Below, one piece after another: positions 36,863 through 49,559 of a DNA stretch of 64,000 nt; position 1 is the stretch's first letter; the number at the start of each line of letters is the position of its first letter. A program made the translations under genes and the position numbers. The DNA lies in assembly GCF_014898815.1 (NCBI RefSeq), contig NW_026515445.1:310001-374000 (forward strand). Direction: 5' to 3'. Below the pieces are notes generated by a model. The model ran no database searches. It worked only from the letters and a program-made list of their open reading frames with translations, and was not told the DNA's origin. Origin of the DNA: Panonychus citri. Its lineage: Eukaryota > Arthropoda > Arachnida > Trombidiformes > Tetranychidae.

Positions 36863-36868
36863 AATAAA
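36863..36868 (+). terminator. Candidate polyadenylation signal of the first P450
   Basis: AATAAA 154 nt downstream of the TAA at 36709. Confidence 0.45.
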
Positions 36869-37942
36869 AATCATTCATAAATTTTAATCTGATTTCGTTA
36901 ATGATCAACATGAAATAGCTCATCAGACGCAATTAGTAAATTGCTGAGTATTTATAACTTTACAACCATAGAGTTGGAAAAGGTTAAGAAACTTAAAGGT
37001 TAAATTGACACCCACAGAGATGAACTCTCACAATTAAGTCTTAATTGTTGAGACCATTTTATCTCAATGAAATTGTAATTCCAATAAATGGATCACTTAG
37101 TTTTCTCAATTCCCTAATTACAAATTACCATCATAAACATGTAATACTTACTTAATGAATTAGCGACCCATCAGTTGGACAATCGTGTAGGTGTTGGTTA
37201 ATTTTAATTCCTTCAAATCAAAAGTAAATTAAAAGTTAAAAATGAACAATTTAAATCGACAACACGACGAAATCCCCTCATCCATGTGAAGAGTAATAAG
37301 GAAACACTTTCAACGATCATTTTTGATTGGCTTGTTATAAAGATAATTAACTTGATTAGTTGGAATCACGATAGGCAACGAAGAGAAATTAATTATCTAT
37401 GGAAATTTTCAATCGAATCAAGCGAATTAAAATGATTAACTTGATTCGATACGTTCACTTATACTTAATATTAATTGAATGATAGTCTAGAGGATTAACC
37501 AATTCGATGAAAAAAAGTAGATCTTAGTTCAAGTGATCAATTGAAATCTAATCAATAAACAATCAATTACATTGATGTACCAATAGAAATGATCAAAAAT
37601 CGTATAGTCTTCATTTAATTTGTTAATTTGCTGAATTACACTTAATTGTTTTGACTAGAATTATGATTGATTATTCAAGTATTAATACAAAGAGAAAATG
37701 AATTAACAAAGATAATTATAGTTAATTAAAGTCCAAATCAAGGCCAACACTTAAACGAGAAAATAAATAAAGGGGTAAATTTATTTTTCCATTTCTCATT
37801 CACTAATTTTATCAACAATTAACTGTTAATCACTTTCTATCACTTGCCATTTAACTGTTTCGCCATTCTCTATGTGTTTTTAACTGTTCAAATTTCTGTT
37901 CTGTTCCTGAGTCTTGTAACAATTAAATCTGATTTAGTTTCA
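36869..37942. other. Spacer between tandem P450 genes
   Basis: AT-rich, no open frame of note. The part just before 37943 presumably holds the second P450 promoter; no firm TATA or initiator was identified. Confidence 0.5.
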
Positions 37943-39451
37943 ATGTTTTACTTTAACGATGACCCTTCAAGTTATCCCAAAAGTGTTCTCGTTATTTTCA
38001 CCTTGATTGTCGTTTATTTAGCTCGATATTTAATCAATTGGTTCATTAAGATTCGTTCATTACCCCCTGGACCTTGGGGGTTACCTGTGCTTGGATATTT
38101 ACCGTTTATCCGTAATCATATTTACCTGGAATTTGATTTTTTGGCTAAACAATATGGACCAGTTTTCTGTCTTAAATTGGGCATTCATCATGTGATCGTG
38201 ATTAGTGATTGGGATCATATGAAAGAAGCTTTTTCCAATGAAGATTTACTCGCTCGCCCTCATGAGACCTTTTTCCCTGGGATAATGAATGAACGATCTT
38301 TGATTGAGATGTCCGGTGATTCTTGGCGAGATCATAGACAAACGGCAATGTCTATTCTGAGAAATGTTGGTCTTGGAAAAAGTTCCATGGAGGAAAAGAT
38401 CAGCGATGAGATCGATCAATTTCTAACCACTTTGGACTCAGATTCGGTTGATTTTGAGGCGAAAATCTTGCCAAGTGTCTCCAATAATATTTCAATCTTA
38501 CTTTTTGGACATAAATTTGATTATAAAGATCCCGTTAAACTACAATTAGACCGTGATTTTAATGATGTCGTCAAGCATTTCCAGTTTGCTGGAGTTACAG
38601 CTTTTCTTCCTTGGTTATCAAATGTCCTAATTGCTTTTGGCAAGTTTAATGCCGATGTTGTCGCAAAAGCGATTCGCTCTTCTCACAATTATTTCCAAAC
38701 TGAGATTGATAAACATGAGCAAAAGTTTGACGAAAATGAAGTTATCGACTATTTAGATGGATATTTATTGGAACGAAAGAATCGTCACAGAAAAGGACAA
38801 AATGCCGACGATGTATTTAGCATTCAAGTGCTCCTGAGAAATACAGCTGATTTTTTCGGCGCTGGATCAGAGACTGTGATTAGTACTCTCACATGGGCGA
38901 TGGTCTATCTGGTTAAATATCCAGAGCTTCAGGATAAAATTCGTGAAGAAATTATGAATAACATTGGTTCTGAAAGGAAGCCAATGTTTACCGATCGAAA
39001 TCAAATGCCGTTCACAATGGCCTTTCTAAATGAAACTCATCGACATGCATCTGTATTACCTGTCAATCTCTTACGGAGAGCAGCAAAAGACACGAAAATC
39101 GGACAGTTCAACATTCCCAAAGATTGTATCGTAATATTCAATTTCTGGTCAGTTCATTACGATCCTAAACTTTGGGACAATCCCGAGGAGTTTAATCCAG
39201 ATCGTTTCCTCACAAAATCAAACGGAGAATCCAAAGTGACCACACCAAAGTATCTCGTTCCCTTCAGCGGCGGTAAAAGAGCCTGTCCAGGTGAAGGATT
39301 AGCACAAGTCGAACTCTTTTTGTACCTGACAAACATTTTACAAAAATTCCAAATATCCACCGAATCAGGAACCAAAGTGTCACTAGATTCCCACTATGGA
39401 ATCGCAAGGAGACCTAAGACAATGCCGAAGCTAATCTTCACTCGGATCTAA
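37943..39451 (+). CDS. Cytochrome P450, CYP2 clan (CYP392-like)
   Basis: Intronless, 502 residues. I start at the ATG at 37943 (MFYFNDDPSS); the open frame extends 33 codons upstream but only from a TTG. The order is an N-terminal membrane anchor (about 15-36), PPGP hinge (41-44), helix-C WRDHR (128-132), I-helix GAGSET (306-311), ETHR (364-367, ExxR), FNPDRF (417-422, PERF-like) and the heme loop FSGGKRACPG with Cys448. All expected catalytic elements are present, so this is probably an active microsomal monooxygenase. It lies 1.2 kb from its paralogue in the same orientation. Two blocks are almost identical to the paralogue at the DNA level, while the remainder is clearly diverged. The family is inferred from mite-type features; the exact CYP number needs a search. 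Confidence 0.96.
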   Translation: MFYFNDDPSSYPKSVLVIFTLIVVYLARYLINWFIKIRSLPPGPWGLPVLGYLPFIRNHIYLEFDFLAKQYGPVFCLKLGIHHVIVISDWDHMKEAFSNEDLLARPHETFFPGIMNERSLIEMSGDSWRDHRQTAMSILRNVGLGKSSMEEKISDEIDQFLTTLDSDSVDFEAKILPSVSNNISILLFGHKFDYKDPVKLQLDRDFNDVVKHFQFAGVTAFLPWLSNVLIAFGKFNADVVAKAIRSSHNYFQTEIDKHEQKFDENEVIDYLDGYLLERKNRHRKGQNADDVFSIQVLLRNTADFFGAGSETVISTLTWAMVYLVKYPELQDKIREEIMNNIGSERKPMFTDRNQMPFTMAFLNETHRHASVLPVNLLRRAAKDTKIGQFNIPKDCIVIFNFWSVHYDPKLWDNPEEFNPDRFLTKSNGESKVTTPKYLVPFSGGKRACPGEGLAQVELFLYLTNILQKFQISTESGTKVSLDSHYGIARRPKTMPKLIFTRI

Positions 39452-42400
39452 TTCCCACAGTCCAAGGAATTAAATCTAAACCAGTTATGGTTTATCACCA
39501 TTGTCGATCCAATGTTGATATCAATCAACTGAATTAAGGAAAAGGACCATTACTCCCACAGAGAAGATGAAAAAAATATATAATGATGATTAACTTTAAT
39601 GCAATTAAGAACTAATTCTCAGGCCACTTTCATTTCCATCGGCATAAATGTCAAATCAACTTCTCTTGAAATTTAATTTTCTCATTATTTTCTCTTTAAT
39701 AGTTGAACAATTTTCTTTCCCATCAAATCATTATAACCATCAGACTCTCTCAACTAATTAACTTTAATGATGCTAAAAATTTGCAAAGATGATTATCATC
39801 CTGTAGGTGTTACAATTTACTCACCAAGTGAATTAGATTCAAACCAATTTAACCAAAGTTTCATTCCGAATCCAATTCAGAATCTAAGATTAACAACAAC
39901 CTCCAAAGAGGATGAGATTACATCCTCATCCATTCAGATTAATTGATACTCTCTCTCTCTCTCATAATCCTGGTTCGTCGCTTAATTGTATATTCATTTA
40001 TTAATTTGGTTCCAAGCTAATAATCATCATCTCATGGATAAATTTAGATTACGCCCAATCCAAGACAATTAATCGTACGGTTCAAATGTACACAAAGAGA
40101 CCTGAAGAGGAAAAAGTTTACAATTATAATTGTTTCCATTTCCATGGACATTAAATTGTTGTATCTTCTTAGATGGATAAACAATTTAATACCAATGTTG
40201 TTGTTGTTGTTGATTAACACACAAAGAGAAATATATATTTCTTAAATTACTCGTCTAATTGTTAACAATTTAATGTTATACAGAGAGAGAGGGAGAGAAA
40301 TGATTTGATTCAATGATTTCATAGGAGTAAACAATTAACATAGAGAAGATGGAAAAAAGTTATTTAAATTGTCGTTGTGATGATAAATAACAATGGAGAG
40401 TTTGAAACTGGTTTTAATCACAATTAACTATTCAAGATTAACTATACAAGTTATGATGATGAGAAGGAACCAACTTAACCTTGATTGTGATTAGTAAATT
40501 GTTTGTCACCATCATTATCTCAAAGGAAGTTGCAAATCATTTAACTAAGGAAAACAATCAACAGCAATTTAATCATCATCATCAAAACTCATTCACCTTA
40601 ACATAAATATATTTAATCACTAATCATTATACTGTCCAATTTAACTATTCAACAATTATCTTAATTGTGCATAAAATCAACAACAATCAAACGTGACATT
40701 GATTATTCAGTTTCTTTGATTGGTAAACTATTCAATTAATTGATTGTTAACTGTAATCATATTTTTCTCAATAATTTAAATTGTTTGTTATTCTGATCAA
40801 GTATTGACTTAATCAGGTAATTACCAAAGTGATTTAAAAGATTAATTTAGTTATAGAAACTAATTGAAACATTGTTAACTCTTAATTGTTAACAGTTTCT
40901 GGATCATCTTTGAATCTTGGCTACAATTAACATCAGACTAATCAAGAATTAAAAAAAAGGTCTGATATTAATTGAAACAATTAAAAACTATTGGCAATCA
41001 GTTGAATTTTAATCATTTGCTAAATTAAAGTAATCACCTGATTGCTGATAACCTTAATTTAGCGATTAAATCAATCTGATTGTGATTAACGAGTAACAAA
41101 AACAAATTATCTATTTATAATCAAGTAAATTAATTCAAAAATCAATTGTTGACCTAACAACAATTAAAGAAAACTCAATGAATTGACATAAATTAACTAA
41201 ACCAGAGGTTCACAATTAAATTGAAACGTAATCAAAATTAATCCACACGTAATCACGATAAAATTAACGAACGCAATTAGTTAATTATCAGCAATTTACA
41301 GGAACTAATTTAACTACAACAACAATAAAATCAATCCAATTGAATAATATTTCAACTGTAACATTTAATGTCATTGTGATTAACTGATTAACTGATTAAC
41401 TTGATTAAATCATAACAAGACCTCGTTAATTAACAACAATCATATGATGATAAATAAAATAATTCACTAATTGTGATTAGTAATATAATTTAGAAACCCT
41501 GATAATCAGGTTTCTGGTTTCTTCCTTTTTTTAATTGTAACAATTAATACACCCTTTTTTCACCAAATGAATTACAATTTAACAATCAACTGATTGTGTT
41601 TATCACATTGATTGAATAAATTGTCCAATAAATTTACCTGTTCAATATGATTTATGGTTTAATTATCAAAGTAATTAAATTAAACAATAAAAAAGTAAAC
41701 ATTACTTTTCATTGGCTTGGATTTTTTCAAATTTAATTGTTATTATCTAAACACTTAACTGTTAATCACTTCTTGACTTAACAGTTAAACAATTTAAACT
41801 CAACAATCAACCTAATTAAACGTTAAATAGTTATTAACGATAATCATCTTAATTGTAATTCAATTATTGTTTAACCATAAATCTGATTGAATAATACTAA
41901 AGGTTGGAAAATGTTGGAAATTTTTTCAATCATCTCGTAACAATTAACTAACAACGTTGATCAATGACTCGAATTATTATTAGATTAACCTTAACCCATT
42001 AAACAATTTCCACAATTTAAGGTCAATTGTTACTTAATCAATACTAATCACTCAATAGTAAATTGATTATAATCAATAAGAGCACAGAAAAAAAATTCAT
42101 AATCAACACGTTCAAAAAGTTAATTGTTTAAATTGTGATTGACATGCAAAAAAATTGAACGGATTAAATGATAAAAAAACAAATTATCAACAATCAATTG
42201 TAATTGTTACACACCCAAAGAATTGAATTAAAAAATTATCATTTAGTTATCACTAGTTGACAATTTGATTAGTGAATTTGTCCTTCAATTGAAAAAAAAA
42301 TGAATCAACACACAAGGTTGATTAGATAGCGAAAGTTTGAGTAAATCAATGATGACTAATTGATTAGTGTGATGATTAGAATGATAATTAAATCAATGAT

Positions 42401-43589
42401 TAGTCAATAAAGAAGAGGCTGAGACAATTAATTGTGTTGTTTTGTATTAAAACCAATTTCTTTATATTTATATACTTTCTTTACAATATATAGAGTATTT
42501 TGTTGATTCTTTGACACACCATTGATAATGGCATTAATTGTTTCTCTAATTGTAATAATTAATTGATATAATATAATAATAATAATAATAATAATAAGTT
42601 TCTCTCGAGAAACAATTAAAAAAACATTTTGTTTCTTTCTCCTCCTTGTTTCATGTTGTGGTTATTTGTTGCTATACAAATGACAAGATGTTGTTGTTGT
42701 TGATGAAGTTGTGGTTGGTTGCGATGATGAAGATGATGATGATGACGAAAAAAATATTGGAAGATGGCAAAAGTAGAGAAAGAGAAAGAGAAAGGGCAAG
42801 GTCAAGGTAATAACAATATTCGGTGATGAGCAAGAATGAGGAAGAGAGAGAGAGAGAGAGAGAAAATCAGATAATGCAATTAATTTGATGATGATGATGA
42901 TTGAGATGATGAACAAAGGATGAAAAGAGAGATAAAGAAAGGGAAATACAAATAAGGTAAAATAATGAAAATCAGGGTAATCATGATGATATAAATTCAT
43001 CATGATGAGCATCATTGAATATCTTTTTTTGAGTGATCACCATTAACAATAATCATCAAGATTATTCAAATGATAAATAATTAATTCAGTTGTTTGGGTT
43101 GAGCAGAAAAGTATCACAATTAAATCAAAAGATAATTGTCATACATAGATTATAATCCACTACTAATAGGGAAAAGATAATTGATAAAAAAATACTAAGG
43201 TTGAAAAAGAGATGGAGAAAGAGGAAGGAGAACAAATGTTTGTTTTGATCAATTGGTTTTCCGATCAGCTGATTATCATACAAGGAGATTGATTTTGATT
43301 TCCATTGATGATAATTTAAACAATTTCCTTTGGAAATGTTATCCATTTTGAGAAAATTAGATTGATATCATATCCTCTATTTTCATGTTTCTCTCTCAAT
43401 TCTGGTTTAACTTGAATATAAATTCGTCTTGATATATATCATGTTGATCCTTAATCTTGCTTAATCTTGACCAGAGGAGGAGATTGACTTGTTGCTTTTT
43501 GGTAACTTGGTTAACATCATCAGCATCATAATTGACATTTGAGCTGAAAAATGGGTTGATTTTTGAGAGAGAGAGAGAAATGTTGACAG
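39452..43589. other. 4.1-kb AT-rich spacer, no gene recognised
   Basis: Dominated by CAATTAA/TTAATTG words with short simple repeats: CT at 39951-39963, AAT at 42574-42594 and GA at 42845-42864. The open frame at 42662-43015 is low-complexity Leu/Ser/His translation and not convincing. Confidence 0.5.
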
Positions 43590-44106
43590 TAAGTTGATGC
43601 TAATACCGACCTTCACTTAATTGATTACGACGCATGTAGTAAACTTTGTTTCTGTTGCGATAATAACAGGGCGTTAATTTCAATTGCGACGAATATTTTA
43701 TCATTATAATTGACTGGATTTTGTTGGTTCATTGGAAATAATAATATTATATCAATTCAACTTTGGTGTTTGTCTCATTTATCCTTTTTTTCAAGTTTGG
43801 TGAGTTGATTTAATTGTTGTTGTTGTTTTTGTTGTTGTTGAGTGTAGGCTGGTTAACAACAAATTATCCTTTCGATATTATCTATATAATAGGTTTCCTT
43901 TGTATTAATTGTCATTAATTGTTGTCACTTTTTATCTCTTTTTTGGTTGTAATTAAATATGAATCATCATGTACATGGAGTTATTTATATATTAACTTTT
44001 CTTTCTGGTGTGAGAGTTGATTTAGAATTGATTAAGGCATTTAAATAGATTTCCTTTGCTCTTCCTCTGTGTGTGAGTGAGTCAATTGTTGATCATCATT
44101 TTAAAC

Positions 44107-44441
44107 AAGATGGATGTGCAGAGGGGGAAGATGATGAGATGATTTGGATGAAGATGATGAGTTTGGAAGAGCAGAGTCTAAGGAAGAGGTTGACACAGAT
44201 ACTTTGTTGATACCTTGATGTTTACCAGAAGATGAGAGGCCTGATTTGGGTGAAGAGTAAGAAGATGATGGCGACGATGAATTGGAAGAAGTTGTTAAAT
44301 CCATTAAAGATGAATGATTAAGACTCGGAAGATTACCAGTGGAAGATGAATTTATTGTCGTTGTATTTGTTGTGACAGTAGATGAAGACGATGAAGAGGA
44401 AGAAGATGATGAACCCGAAGATCCAGTTGAACAAGTTGCTT
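44107..44441 (-). pseudogene. Out-of-frame remnant of Arf-GEF C-terminal tail (left copy)
   Basis: Ser/Thr-rich tail sequence homologous to the right copy, but separated from the upstream frame by the one-base loss at 44444. It is truncated by a deletion whose junction lies around 44107-44126. The deletion gives a novel ending (PPLHIHLV) instead of the long Ser/Thr/Gln tail of the intact copy. Confidence 0.75.
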
Positions 44442-45544
44442 TCAGGTGTTACTATTTCCAGCGGTGGAAAGTGAGGAACTGGAAACAGTACCGACAGAAT
44501 TAACTGTTAATCGTTTGGCTGAACCACCGGAACCACTAGAAGGAGATGTTGTCCCTGAACAACCATTGGAATTACCCATAGTTGATTGGATTCTAATCAT
44601 TTCCATTTGGTGCATTTCTGCGATACTTTCTTTTAGATCTTCGAAAAATTTGAACCGATCAGTGTCATTACGAGCGTTGAAAAGAATCATTGTCTTATCT
44701 TTATCCACTCTGGAAGAGATTTTGATTCCATACGGATAATAGTGTGTTGAGAAAAGGGAAACATTCACTGATGTTAATAAGATACTTCGACGGTAACTGT
44801 ACAATTGTGAAGCGACCGAACCATTACCAAGATGATTCGAGGCCACTGATGCTGCGGCGGCAGCGGCGATATTGGTTGTTCTTGGAGCAGATCCTCCTCC
44901 CTTCTTGTACACTTTGGTGACTAAAAGTAGATCATTGAAAAGGAAAACTTCTCTTTGGTGTTGACCTTGACGCTCTTTCTTATTTAGATCAACAATCTCA
45001 TGAAGTCGACAGAAACATATTAACCGTCTATAAGTATTTGCACTTAAATTGGGAACTGTAACATTTCGAGATGAGGCTACCAAAGAAGCTTGAACTTTAA
45101 GCACTTGTAAACAATGATCATGACCTGTTTTCATTTCCGCTTGTTTGATCCGCTCATAGATTCCTATTAGAAAGTCTTCCGTTAAATTGGACTTGACTAC
45201 ACCTCGAAGGTTTTTAATCCATTGATCGACTGTCATTCGGCGTTTATTATTGGGAACATGTAGATCAGTATTAAGCATAATAATTGCAAATGACAGGATA
45301 AATACGTCATCCTTATTGGTAATTATAGGTGTTTCCTCCGAATCACCACCTCGATCTAGTTCAAGACCCTCATTACATTCACAGTAACGTTCAGCAAATG
45401 TTTCAACCAATCTCTCGATTTTCTGAGCTTCACCTGAATAAGATTAATATAGAAAGTGGATGATGATGATGAAGAAGACAAAAAGAGGATATTAGTTAAT
45501 ATATTTGAATAAGTACCTTAACTTAGTGAAGGATGAAAAAAGTT

Positions 45545-45625
<81 letters not shown>

Positions 45626-47814
45626 GATTAGTGTGTTTAAGGTAGGAAAAGGTAGTAGATGAATAATGAAACTGATTAGCTGAATGGTGAACATTTTGTT
45701 TTCTTGATTGTTTACAGTTTAAATACAACAATAAGTTGAAACGGGAAATCAGATATAGATTTTCATGTATTCTTTCAAATATAAGGCTTCTTTTTCCTGT
45801 TAACTCTCTTGTCAACATGATTACAGTCAAAATAATAACGATCATTGTGATGATGAGACTGATGAGGACGATCAGATTGTGAGGATGAAGAAGATGATTA
45901 TTGTTATGATAAACAAAACAAAACAACAACGGAACTGACATCACACGACAGATTAACAGGTAACTCAATCGTTCAATTGGCGGATAGTAAAATGATCAAT
46001 AAACGAGTTAATTGTTAATGACAATTTGTTATGATCCCTAAAGTAATAAATCAAATTGGTTTTTTTTGTTGTTCAAAATATAATTCATACAGCTCAAAAC
46101 ACCCAATAGAAACAAAAACAATCAAAACACTTTACTGTTGCAAATTGTATTAATTAAAAGGACATTAATTAATGGTCATGGTAAAAGGATAACTGGGATA
46201 AACGATTAGTTAATTTGTATATTTACCTGGAAATCGGAAGAAAGTTTGAAATTTTCTCAACCCAACATCTAATAACATTCCAGTAAAATCCATCTCTCGA
46301 ACGAAAAACTTTAAAACTAATTGATTGAATGGAGATTGTAAATCTCCAAGATACTCTCCAATCATCTGTTTGGATAATCCTTTTTTGGTTAATAGAAATG
46401 TAGCCACTCGAACGGCTTTTCGTCCACAGTCCAGATTACCGGAATAATGGACCAATTTAGATTCATCAACAATGTCGTCGATGAAACCTTTGTCAAATAG
46501 ATATTGAATCCCTCTTTCTGGTGGATTTTTATTAAACAAATTTAAACCTACACGATATTCACGAGCTCTAATCACATCATAATGTAGTGTCCGGTGGGGA
46601 AAGAATTTAGCTGAAACTGAGGTTTTCATTGAACCAACATGATGAACATGAACGGGATTTTGTTGCTGTTGTTGATAATGTTGTTGAGGTTGAGGTGGTT
46701 TTTTCTGTTGTGATGGTTGTGGGTGTGCATTGTGTTGACTTGATAATTGTTGGTGTCCTTGTGAAAGGTGATTAGTATTGGCAGAGATTTTATTCTTGAC
46801 CACCACACGACCACTATTACCTGTACTTCCAGCACCACCTCCTCCTCCGCTTGTAGCTACTGGAGATGATTGAAGAGAAGGCATTGTAGGTGAACGAGGT
46901 ATAATTGAATTAGAATTAACAAGATTATTACTTATATTATTATTGAAACTATTGGAGAAACCATTTGGATGAAAATTTGGGTGATGATGATAAAGATGTT
47001 GTTGTTGTTGGTTTTGCTGTTGCTGTTGATGTTGTTGTTGCTGATGGTTTTGGTTTTGGTGTTGTTGTTGCTGTTGTTGATGGACTTGATGGGTTTGTTG
47101 CTGATTTAGATGATGATGATTAAATGTACCTTTAGGAGCAGAAGATGATGAACTGGTTCGAGTTAATTTTGATTCACTTTGTTGAAATGATGATTTAAGA
47201 TTTTGATGTAAAGGCTCAAATGATTGACTAGATTCCCCATCAACAAAATCATTTACAATTAAACCACCAAGGCTTGTCGCACTACCCCCACCGGTCACAG
47301 TTAAACTATGTTGTTGTTGTTGTTGTTGTTGTTGTTGTCGCAATTGTTGCTGTTTCTGGAGATCCTTTTCTTGATTATTGACTCGTAGCGCATTCAAAGC
47401 AAGATTTTTAAACCTTTTGTTCAACTGATAATTACGGAAAGCTTTTTGTATCACCGAAGCTGCTTTGAACGATCCTTTTCCATATTTACGAACAATTATC
47501 TCTAATCGTTTATCCATAATCTCTTGTGACAATTCATAGGTTTCTGGCTTCCTCTCTCCTCCATTAGTTGTTGATCCATGGTGTATGGATGAAGCTGCTG
47601 TTGTAACATCAACAGGAAGTTGCTTCCTCAGAGCTGAATGATGATTAAAATGATGAGATTGATCAGAACCATGATGATTATTATTAGTGTTATTTGTCTC
47701 ATGATTGTGATTATGATGGTTTAGTTGGTGTTGTTGGTATTTATTCCAGTCCCCTATGGAACTGTATTTAATTGAGCAAACTTGATTACTACTGTACACA
47801 ATGAATAGAATCAT
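44442..47814 (-). CDS. IQSEC/schizo-type Arf-GEF, truncated tandem copy
   Basis: Two exons, 47814-46227 and 45433-44442, about 859 residues. The 5' exon opens at an ATG at 47814 and encodes a His/Asn/Gln-rich stretch absent from the right copy, then joins the shared sequence at QLPVDVTT. The IQ motif (ASVIQKAFRNYQLNKRF), polyQ tracts, the Sec7 domain split by the intron, and the PH domain are all present. Single substitutions before Sec7 (for example KFFPHRTLHY versus TSFPHRTPHY) suggest relaxed constraint. A missing A at 44444 relative to the right copy creates the stop after GNSNT, removing the C-terminal tail. If expressed, it would still carry Sec7 and PH and could activate Arf GTPases at membranes. 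It may equally be a decaying duplicate, or a frameshift by sequence error. Confidence 0.78.
45548..45622. repeat. (GA)n microsatellite, about 75 bp, in Arf-GEF intron (left copy)
   Basis: The longest GA array in the window, about 115-190 nt upstream (in transcript terms) of the 3' splice site of the PH exon. The right copy has a shorter compound GT/GA array at the same position. Confidence 0.95.
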
Positions 47815-48892
47815 GTTGCAGATAAATAAAAAATCCTATTAATCAATCAGAATGGGAAAATCAAATAGAATATAAAAAAAGCTACAATTCGAAAAAGAGT
47901 CAATCAGCCAAGGATAAAGAAAGAAAAAGTTCGAAGAAAAAAAAACTATCACACACAAATAGAGTGAACAAAATAGAATAACAGTTGAAAATGAGAAGAG
48001 CTGATGATGAATGATGAAGATGATGATGGAGAAGATGAAAAAGAAAAACAATATAACTTGATAACTTGATAAGCTAATGAAGTTCAATAAAAAGAAGAAG
48101 AAAAAATCATGGATTGAAACACAAGAGAAAAAATTTGTTTACAGTTGAAATAATTTAGAGAATATTCTTCAATCATCTTTCTTTATCTCTTTCACTTCAG
48201 ATCTTCATCACCATTTTAATTTGTATGTAGATGGAAATGATGAAGTTTTTTTCGTTGATGATGATAAAACTTTGACCTAATTTAAACTTTACCCTTGAAC
48301 ACAATTGAGAGAGTGTTACAGATTATTTAAAGAACCAGTTAAAAAAGACACTCTCTTTCAATCGAGTACGTGTTTCAGGTCACAGGTAGATGGACACAAG
48401 TTGAAATGTATTTTCATGAATGAGAATATTTCTAAAACTTAAAGTTACCTGAGAGATGATAATGAGAGACAAAGAAGAGAAATAGGAAAACTGAGAATGA
48501 CGAACAGGAGAAAGAGAGAGAGAGAGAGAGAGAGAGACAGAGGGAGAGATGAAAAGGAAGAGGAAACGGGAGGGACATCTTCTTAAGAAGAAAACCTGCA
48601 GTTTGACAGTCTTAGATTTTCTATTCTTCAAGAGATTTTCTTGAGAGAATAAGAAGAGAAAGAAAAGAGGATGGAGAAAAATGATGCAGATGATATTTTC
48701 GCAAGCTGTTGGAAGGCTGTCCCTTGCTTATTTTCTCTTCCTTTTCATATTATCTCTCTCTCTCTCTCTCGCTCACTCGCTGGCTCGTTCGCTCTCTCTC
48801 TCTCTCTGACCATTATTCTGACATCTGTCTACCAACGACAATTAAGTCATCCGGTAAGTGGAAAGAAGAGAATTGGAAAAGTTTATATAATA
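47815..48892. other. Spacer between the two Arf-GEF copies
   Basis: Unique sequence between the duplication units, presumably containing the 5' region of the left copy. It has GA (48513-48537) and CT (48751-48810) tracts. The open frames at 48380-48900 are translations of these tracts. Confidence 0.5.
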
Positions 48893-49559
48893 TAAGTTGA
48901 TGCTAATACCGACCTTCACTTAATTGATTACGACGAATGTAGTAAATTTTGTTTCTGTTGCGATAATAACAGGGCGTTAATTTCAATTGCGACGAATATT
49001 TTATCATTATAATTGACTGGATTTTGTTGGTTCATTGGAAATAATAATATTATATCAATTCAACTTTGGTGTTTGTCTCATTTATCCTTTTTTTCAAGTT
49101 TGGTGAGTTGATTTAATTGTTGTTGTTGTTTTTGTTGTTGTTGAGTGTAGGCTGGTTAACAACAAATTATCCTTTCGATATTATCTATATAATAGGTTTC
49201 CTTTGTATTAATTGTCATTAATTGTTGTCACTTTTTATCTCTTTTTTGGTTGTAATTAAATATGAATCATCATGTACATGGAGTTATTTATATATTAACT
49301 TTTCTTTCTGGTGTGAGAGTTGATTTAGAATTGATTAAGGCATTTAAATAGATTTCCTTTGCTCTTCCTCTGTGTGTGAGTGAGTCAATTGTTGATCATC
49401 ATTTTAAACAATAAGATGAATCATGTTGTATGTGTGTAAATTGTGAGTATGCAGTAATCAGCTATGATTAGAAATCAAATTAGAGTTAAAACAGAAATAA
49501 AAATCTTATTGTTTCGTTTTTTCATTGATTCAGTTTGTGAATATATATTTCTTTTTCTT

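Larger units (their letters stand above)
43590..47632. repeat. Segmental duplication, left copy (Arf-GEF locus)
   Basis: This segment is nearly identical to 48893-53700. The shared sequence starts at TAAGTTGATGCTAATACCG (43590 and 48893) and ends at the start of the IQ/Sec7 exon (about 47632 and 53700). Relative to the right copy it lacks about 430 bp at the 3' coding end, lacks the 388-bp MITE and has a longer GA array. Confidence 0.93.

Noticed and set aside
43664..43690. ACAGGGCG resembling the MITE terminus
   Set aside because: The match ends after eight bases, no inverted partner exists, and it is part of the duplicated 3' flank.
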